Positions 4,723-5,997 of a stretch of 5,997 bases of DNA are shown piece after piece. A program made the position numbers and the translations under genes. The DNA lies in the NCBI GenBank assembly GCA_019751575.1, contig JAIENF010000626.1, positions 1 through 5,997 of the forward strand. Direction: 5' to 3'. This DNA is from Burkholderiales bacterium. Its GTDB lineage: Bacteria; Pseudomonadota; Gammaproteobacteria; Burkholderiales; CAIKXV01. The notes beneath the pieces are model-generated. The model saw nothing but the letters and a program-made list of their open reading frames with translations, did not search any database and was not told the DNA's origin. The first letter of the stretch is position 1, and every line of letters starts with the position of its first letter.

Positions 4723-5997
4723 ATGACTGAAGTCACTGTCGAGCAGTCGCGCGGTGCAGAGGCGCAGCAGGTCACCGACCAGGAGGCGGTACGCCGGATC
4801 CGTGCGGCCATGCCTCCGGCGGGGCAGCTGTTCCTGCGCGTGCTCGATCGAATCCAGGTCGGCCGCATCGACCTCGTGACCCCCGAGGGCGACTGGCTTT
4901 CCTTCGGTGGCGAAGCGGGGCCCCATGCCACGCTGACCCTGCGTTCATGGAAGGCGGCCGAGGAGATCCTGCGCACCGCCGACATCGGGCTCGCGGAAGC
5001 CTACATGTCGGGCGATTGCGACATCGACCGTCCAGCCGACCTGCTGACCATCGCACTGCTCAACCAGCAGCACATCGAACGCGCGTTCTACGGCAACTGG
5101 GCGGCGGTGCTCTGGTACCGCCTGCGCCACTGGTCGCGCGCGAATACCCGCTCGGGCAGCCGGCGGAACATCGTCGCGCACTACGACCTCGGCAACGAGT
5201 TCTACCAGCTGTGGCTCGACCCGACGATGAGCTATTCATCCGCATGGTTCGGGGGCGACCTGTCGCAGCCCCTCGACCGCGCACAGCACGCCAAGTACGA
5301 GCGCATCCTCGACCGGCTCGGTGCGAAGCCGGGCGAGACCATCCTCGAGATCGGCTGCGGCTGGGGCGGCTTTGCCGAAGCCGCTGCGCGGCGCGGCTGC
5401 CGGGTGCGCGGCATCACGCTGTCGCCCGCGCAGCTCGAGTACGCGCGGAAACGGATGGCGGACGCCGGGCTGTCCCCCCTGGTCGACCTGTCGTACACCG
5501 ACTACCGCGACGTGCAGGGACAGTTCGACCACGTGGTGTCGATCGAGATGTACGAGGCGGTCGGCGAGCGCTTCTGGCCAGCCTACTTCCGGGCGATCCG
5601 CGACCTGCTGAAGCCGGGCGGCCGGGCGGTGATCCAGGGCATCACCATCCATGACGAGGTGTTCGGCCGCTATCGCCGCGGCACCGACTTCATCCAGCAG
5701 TACGTGTTTCCCGGCGGCATGCTCGCCTCCGAGGCCGCGTTCGCGAAGCAGGGCGAGCGTGCCGGACTCGACCTGCGGGCCAGCGAGGCGTTCGGCCCCG
5801 ACTACGCGGAAACCCTGCGCCGCTGGCTCAAGGCGTTCACCGAGTGCGAGCCGCGGGTGCGAGCGCTCGGCTTCGACGAGCGCTTCATCCGGATGTGGCG
5901 CTTCTACCTCTCGTACTGCGCGGCCGGTTTCGACTCGGGCCGCACCGACGTGCTGCACTTCGAACTGGCGCGTCCGGTGCAGGGGGGCGGCAGGTGA
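4723..5997 (+). CDS. CFA-synthase-family SAM-dependent fatty acyl methyltransferase (UfaM-like)
   Basis: A complete 424-residue protein whose stop is the last codon of the window. Residues about 1-140 are the helical N-terminal lipid-binding domain with the family stretch LAEAYMSGDCDID. The catalytic part follows: HYDLGNEFYQLWLD (about 154-167), MSYSSAW (169-175), SAM motif I ILEIGCGWGGF (207-217), the DYRD turn, EMYEAVG with E278, FGPDYAETL with Y361, and YLSYCAAGF with C399. The family transfers a methyl from SAM to the cis double bond of phospholipid acyl chains at the membrane surface. Against E. coli Cfa (remembered sequence), Glu239, Tyr317 and Cys354 are kept, but Cys139 is S173 and His266 is Q305, two residues that help hold the bicarbonate base in cyclopropane synthases. 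This and the gene context favour a methylating UfaM-type enzyme over a classical cyclopropane synthase. Start ATG 4723 has a good ribosome site. Confidence 0.93.
   Translation: MTEVTVEQSRGAEAQQVTDQEAVRRIRAAMPPAGQLFLRVLDRIQVGRIDLVTPEGDWLSFGGEAGPHATLTLRSWKAAEEILRTADIGLAEAYMSGDCDIDRPADLLTIALLNQQHIERAFYGNWAAVLWYRLRHWSRANTRSGSRRNIVAHYDLGNEFYQLWLDPTMSYSSAWFGGDLSQPLDRAQHAKYERILDRLGAKPGETILEIGCGWGGFAEAAARRGCRVRGITLSPAQLEYARKRMADAGLSPLVDLSYTDYRDVQGQFDHVVSIEMYEAVGERFWPAYFRAIRDLLKPGGRAVIQGITIHDEVFGRYRRGTDFIQQYVFPGGMLASEAAFAKQGERAGLDLRASEAFGPDYAETLRRWLKAFTECEPRVRALGFDERFIRMWRFYLSYCAAGFDSGRTDVLHFELARPVQGGGR

Noticed and set aside
3499..4926. 475-codon minus-strand open frame antisense to DUF1365 and the methyltransferase start
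   Set aside because: It spans two real genes and the gap between them on the opposite strand; the composition is a GC-bias artefact and no domain is seen.

Overview
The window reads as chromosomal DNA of a high-GC Gram-negative proteobacterium, most likely a betaproteobacterium. The evidence is the uniformly high GC, strong GC bias at third codon positions, an LPS heptose gene encoded as a stand-alone cytidylyltransferase domain (rfaE2 rather than a fused hldE), and a cluster of lipid and light-response genes typical of proteobacteria. Nothing suggests a mobile element, RNA gene or CRISPR array. The placement is inferred from gene content alone.

The layout is two divergent transcription units around a non-coding region of about 280 bp (2201-2483). 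Leftward (minus strand) run a MerR-type regulator with a cobalamin-binding domain (CarH/LitR family, 1271-2200), a ferritin-like diiron protein related to acyl-ACP desaturases (388-1263), and the 5' part of rfaE2 (1-383, cut by the window edge). Gaps of 7 and 4 nt suggest one transcript. Rightward (plus strand) run an FAD/NAD-binding amine-oxidase-like protein (2484-3851), a DUF1365 protein (3862-4647) and a cyclopropane-fatty-acid-synthase-family methyltransferase (4723-5997, ending exactly at the window edge).

The flavoprotein, DUF1365 and CFA-like trio recurs in proteobacteria next to photolyase or light/singlet-oxygen regulators. From memory of the Rhodobacter sphaeroides and Pseudomonas putida literature, genes of these families make methylated and furan fatty acids (ufaM and partner genes) that scavenge singlet oxygen. 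The best working model is a light-controlled membrane-lipid modification locus: the B12-bound regulator represses the divergent operon in the dark and releases it in light. The methyltransferase would then methylate unsaturated phospholipid acyl chains, and the flavoprotein and DUF1365 protein would carry them on towards a furan. The diiron protein made with the regulator is an attractive unassigned extra enzyme.

Three things go beyond routine annotation. The CFA homologue lacks two residues that hold bicarbonate in true cyclopropane synthases. The regulator keeps the Wx9EH and ExHxxG cobalamin motifs but has Val where CarH has its upper axial His. The divergent promoter region carries a spaced repeat (TAG-ACAAGCGA type) that is a candidate operator. 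Residue equivalences come from mental alignment to remembered sequences, not from computation.
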